Origin: Verrucomicrobiota bacterium | GTDB taxonomy: Bacteria; Verrucomicrobiota; Verrucomicrobiia; Verrucomicrobiales; Akkermansiaceae | Direction: 5' to 3' | Length of the DNA: 64,000 nucleotides | Assembly: GCA_017301995.1 (NCBI GenBank) | Contig: JAFLEH010000014.1 | Coordinates: forward strand, 62,001-126,000 | Part shown: positions 61,151 to 64,000 of the stretch, piece by piece | How positions within the stretch are numbered: the first letter of the stretch is position 1 | Layout of the letters: each line of letters starts with the position of its first letter | The notes under the pieces: model-generated | Databases searched by the model: none | Told to the model about the DNA's origin: nothing | The model's input: only the letters and a program-made list of their open reading frames with translations | Translations under genes and position numbers: made by a program

Positions 61151-62164
61151 TCATGCGTTGGTCTCGCGGCCGGTCCGCTGAATGGGTGAAATCGCGTCGA
61201 TCGCGGCAAGCAGCGCTTCATCCGGAGTTCCTGCTTTGAGCGCGCCGAGGCAATCGTCGAGCTGTGCCACGTTGCGCGCGCCGATGATCGCCGATGTGAC
61301 GGACGGCAACCGGAGCGCCCATTGGAGCGCCAGGTGGTGGAGCGGCATGCCCCGCGCTGCGGCGAGCGCGCCGAGCGACCGGATTTTTTCCTGCTGGGCT
61401 TCCACCTGTTCGATCTTGAGGAACCCCTCCGGCCGCGCGGCCCGCGAACCGGACGGAATCCCGTCCAGATACTTCGGTGTGAGCATTCCCTGGGCCAGCG
61501 GGCTGAAAACCACGCAGCCGATTCCCTCCTCCAACAGCCAATCGAGGATCCCCTCGGCTTCCGGCCAGCGGTTGAGGATCGAATACGGCGGCTGATAGAT
61601 CAAACAGCGGATACCCATGTCCTTCAGCAGTTTCACCGCCTTTTTCAACCGCTTGAGCGGGTATTTCGAGATTCCGACGTAAAGCGCCTTGCCGCTGTGG
61701 ACGGCGGTGGCCAACGCCGACATGGTTTCCTCCAAGCGCGTTTCCGGATCCGGCCGGTGCGAATAGAAAATGTCCACATAGGGCAGTTTCAGCCGCCGCA
61801 GCGATTGGTCGAGCGACGAAAGCAAGTGCTTCCGCGACCCCCATTCGCCATACGGCCCGTGCCACATTTCGTGGCCCGCCTTGGTCGAAATCACCAGTTC
61901 GTCCCGATGGCAGGCGAAGTCCTCCGCCAGAATCCGCCCGACATTTTCCTCGGCCGACCCCGGCGGCGGGCCGTAATTGTTCGCCAGATCGAAATGGGTG
62001 ATCCCCCGGTCAAACGCCCGACGCATGATCCGGCGGGCCTCCTGGAAATCGTCCACCCGCCCGAAATTGTGCCAGAATCCCAACGAAATCGCCGGCAAAA
62101 ATAGGCCGGAATCCCCACAGCGTCTGTAGGGCATGCGGCCGTCATAGCGGTTGGCGTCGAACAT
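61151..62164 (-). CDS. Aldo/keto reductase, YghZ-like
   Basis: 337 residues, TIM barrel using NADPH. N-terminus MFDANRYDGRMPYRRCGDSGLFLPAISLGFWHNFG matches the start of L-glyceraldehyde 3-phosphate reductases (YghZ type), so ATG 62164 is preferred over the farther 62185. Other blocks: HFDLANNYGPPPGSAEENVG with the catalytic Tyr, ISTKAGHEMW, YVDIFYSHRPD, YVGISKYP, LIYQPPYSILNR, VFSPLAQGMLTPKY, SAIIGARN. Probably detoxifies aldehydes or methylglyoxal-type compounds. First gene of the run ending in mpl. Confidence 0.93.
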   Translation of the reverse strand: MFDANRYDGRMPYRRCGDSGLFLPAISLGFWHNFGRVDDFQEARRIMRRAFDRGITHFDLANNYGPPPGSAEENVGRILAEDFACHRDELVISTKAGHEMWHGPYGEWGSRKHLLSSLDQSLRRLKLPYVDIFYSHRPDPETRLEETMSALATAVHSGKALYVGISKYPLKRLKKAVKLLKDMGIRCLIYQPPYSILNRWPEAEGILDWLLEEGIGCVVFSPLAQGMLTPKYLDGIPSGSRAARPEGFLKIEQVEAQQEKIRSLGALAAARGMPLHHLALQWALRLPSVTSAIIGARNVAQLDDCLGALKAGTPDEALLAAIDAISPIQRTGRETNA

Positions 62165-62460
62165 GCCCAGACGATGAAACGCCAAAGCCCCGCGCGCAAG
62201 GGCAAAGTGCGGGCCTTGGAAAACCCATCACCCCCCGAACAAATCCATAAGGAACAATCGGAACCGGGGAACACCGGACGGCTTGCATGCGACGCTGATG
62301 ACCCCATTTCCGCCCCCCTCTATCAGCGGCTGGCAGATGAGGGACGCATCCCGCATCCGGGAGCGTGGAAATTGTGTGCGCTCGGGGCTGTTCAGGTCCG
62401 CAATTTCCAACTCCTCCCGTCTTACATTCGGGCTTTACAACCGGCCGGTCCGGGTGTTGG
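62165..62460. other. Divergent spacer before the lptD-like gene
   Basis: About 296 bases between the aldo/keto reductase start and the lptD-like ATG, presumably with both promoters. ORFs crossing it (for example 62174-62503) have no protein features and overlap the lptD-like start, so I treat them as chance. Confidence 0.4.
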
Positions 62461-64000
62461 ATGGCGGCGATGTCGAAACCCTCATGGCTGGCACTTGGAA
62501 TGATCGTGGCGCTCCCGCTCCACGCGCAGGAAACCCCCGTTCTGCCGGAGATTCCGGACACCACGCCGCCCGATACGATCACGCCCGTGCCGCTGCCCGG
62601 CATTCCGTTTGGTTCGCCGGACCAGTTCAAGCCCGTCATGCCGGACAACGTCCGCATCGACAACAAGGGCGGCGAGGAAATCGTGCTCGGCGAAGGCGTG
62701 CGCTACGGCGGGCCGGTGAAAATCAGCGGCGACAACGGCATGGAGGTCTTCGCCGACCGCGCCAGCCTGGTGCTCAAGGACGAGTCGATCGTGCTGGAGG
62801 GCAACGTCAGCGTCTATCAGGGAAACATCCTCCAGCGGGGAGATCGGGCGGTTTATTTCTACAACCGCAAATTCCTCGACGCCCGGCAACTGACGGTTTC
62901 CGCCGATCCGGTGATCATGGAGGCCGGAAAATTCACCATGGAAGAGCGCGACGGAAAGCCGGTGTTCGTGGGCACCGACGCCGGAATCACCCTGCACGAT
63001 GCCGAGCGCCCGAATTTCTGGATCCGCGCCGACCGCACCAACGTCTATCCGGGCGAGAAGATCACGTTCAAGAATCTCAAGCTCTACGCCGGCGACACGC
63101 CCGTGTTTTGGCTGCCCTATCTGAGCCAACCGCTCAATGCCGAACTCGGCTACCATTTCATTCCCGGCGCGCGCTCGACGTGGGGTGCCTATCTGCTCAA
63201 CAGCTACGGCATCATGCTGGGCGGCACCCGCGATCCGGTGACCGGCGAAAACGAGGACGCCTGGCTCTTGTCAAAATGGCACGTCGATCTGCGCAGCGCC
63301 CGCGGCATCGGCACCGGCGTGGATTTCTCGGACACCCGCATCGACAATCCGGAAAACATCACCGGTCTGAGCCTCTATTACCTCAACGACCTCGATCCGA
63401 GCGAGAGCCGGACGGGCATTCCCAGAGGCTTCGTCAATGAGGACCGCTACAACCTGGAACTCAAGCACCGTGTGACGCTGGATCTGCCGGACGACGCCAC
63501 CTGGTATGCGGACGCAAACATCAACGTGCTGAGCGACGACTATTATCTGGAGGATTTCCGGCCGGAGATTTTCCGGACCAACCCGAATCCGGACAACATG
63601 GCCGGGCTTTTCCGCAGGGATGAAACCTCGCTGTTTTCGCTCTACGCCCGGTTCCAGGCGAATGATTTCATGAAAGCCGCAACCCGGTTGCCGGAAATCG
63701 CGTTCGAGCAGTCCCGCCGCCCGTTGTTCGGAACACCCATCCTCCACGAGGGATCCACCTCGCTCGGCATGTTGGGCGTGGCGATGGACGAATCGCTGCG
63801 CTGGGGTGTCATCGAGCCGCTGCTGGCGCTGCCGCCCGGCGACCCGCGCGAGGCCGCGCTGTTGAGCCGTCTCCAGGGACCGGACCGGGCGATCGCGGCG
63901 GAGATCCGCTCGCTCGCGCCGGGCGACCCGCGGATCAACGGGCTGCGGCGGCAGTTGTTCGACACCGGTTTCACCCGGTTCCACACCTATCAGGATTTCT
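62461..64000 (+). CDS. lptD: LPS-assembly protein LptD-like, 3' end outside window
   Basis: LptD inserts lipopolysaccharide in the outer membrane. The frame starts at ATG 62461 (MAAMSKPSWLALGMIVALPLHAQETP, a signal peptide) and is open to the window end (513 codons). Its N-terminal part has an OstA/LptA-like beta-taco segment (about 80-135: ADRASLVLKDESIVLEGNVSV, GDRAVYFYNRKFLDARQLTVS), then VFWLPYLSQPL and GYHFIPGARSTWGAYLLNSYGIMLGG, typical of the start of the LptD barrel. Other frames over the same bases look long but lack these features. Symbol by similarity; a general OstA-family name would also be safe. Confidence 0.82.
   Translation, partial: MAAMSKPSWLALGMIVALPLHAQETPVLPEIPDTTPPDTITPVPLPGIPFGSPDQFKPVMPDNVRIDNKGGEEIVLGEGVRYGGPVKISGDNGMEVFADRASLVLKDESIVLEGNVSVYQGNILQRGDRAVYFYNRKFLDARQLTVSADPVIMEAGKFTMEERDGKPVFVGTDAGITLHDAERPNFWIRADRTNVYPGEKITFKNLKLYAGDTPVFWLPYLSQPLNAELGYHFIPGARSTWGAYLLNSYGIMLGGTRDPVTGENEDAWLLSKWHVDLRSARGIGTGVDFSDTRIDNPENITGLSLYYLNDLDPSESRTGIPRGFVNEDRYNLELKHRVTLDLPDDATWYADANINVLSDDYYLEDFRPEIFRTNPNPDNMAGLFRRDETSLFSLYARFQANDFMKAATRLPEIAFEQSRRPLFGTPILHEGSTSLGMLGVAMDESLRWGVIEPLLALPPGDPREAALLSRLQGPDRAIAAEIRSLAPGDPRINGLRRQLFDTGFTRFHTYQDF

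Noticed and set aside
62283..63440. Plus-strand open frame of 385 codons over the lptD start
   Set aside because: Arg/Ala-rich out-of-phase translation; the LptD-like frame starting at 62461 has signal peptide and OstA features and explains the sequence.

Overview
The window is high-G+C chromosomal DNA from a Gram-negative bacterium, most likely a verrucomicrobium of the Verrucomicrobiales/Akkermansiaceae type. The evidence for that is a Verru_Chthon cassette protein A (16612-20268), a 2613-residue secreted protein with PA14, Ig-like and autotransporter-type repeats (50455-58296), an LptD-like outer-membrane gene, and start codons that mostly lack Shine-Dalgarno sequences. The placement is inference; no rRNA gene is present.

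Left arm (1-30171), ordinary chromosome: the ackA 3' part and pta (acetate/acetyl-CoA conversion), an isolated nuoA, a small unknown gene, rpmE2 (type B L31) and hisF; a translationally coupled DUF2339/DUF3999 envelope pair; a SEC-C/DUF1186 protein; a secreted protein with a gingipain-like His...Cys arrangement; a dus gene; the cassette A gene overlapping a periplasmic protein gene; a PQQ-type sugar dehydrogenase whose 3' end is duplicated in tandem; an EVE protein; an ECF sigma / membrane protein / PDZ protein set; one-chain L-serine dehydratase; a DUF2459 lipoprotein; a DoxX/MauE membrane protein; and a DUF4407 membrane/coiled-coil protein.

Middle (about 30200-38072), a decayed integrative island next to tRNA-Lys(UUU): on its left an excisionase-like HTH relic fused tail-to-tail with a DUF499 ATPase relic (premature stop at codon 9); then an intact Fic gene, then the 3' relic of a DUF1156 DNA methyltransferase. 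These three lie in operon order and look like a former defence operon whose Fic member survived. Next come an epimerase relic, two A+T-rich foreign genes (a Sel1-repeat lipoprotein and a proline-rich protein with a nuclease-like E..D...QxK pattern), an AAA+ ATPase with small partners, and a frameshifted integrase fused to an IS66 transposase tail beside the tRNA.

Right arm (38146-64000), chromosome again: nusA-infB-rbfA (without rimP, and with a hairpin in the nusA leader), a GH35 beta-galactosidase, a phosphofructokinase with an unusual active site, a catalytically degenerate Ppx-like protein next to ppk1, the giant secreted metalloprotease, a four-gene minus-strand run (aldo/keto reductase, DUF5069, HAD phosphatase, mpl), and the 5' part of an lptD-like gene running off the end.

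Across the whole window the pentamer CTAWC/GWTAG recurs in codon-phased form, drawing in otherwise rare codons (Leu CTA/TTA, Arg AGA/AGG). I regard this, the Fic-centred defence relic and the integrase/IS66 chimera as the observations most worth following up.
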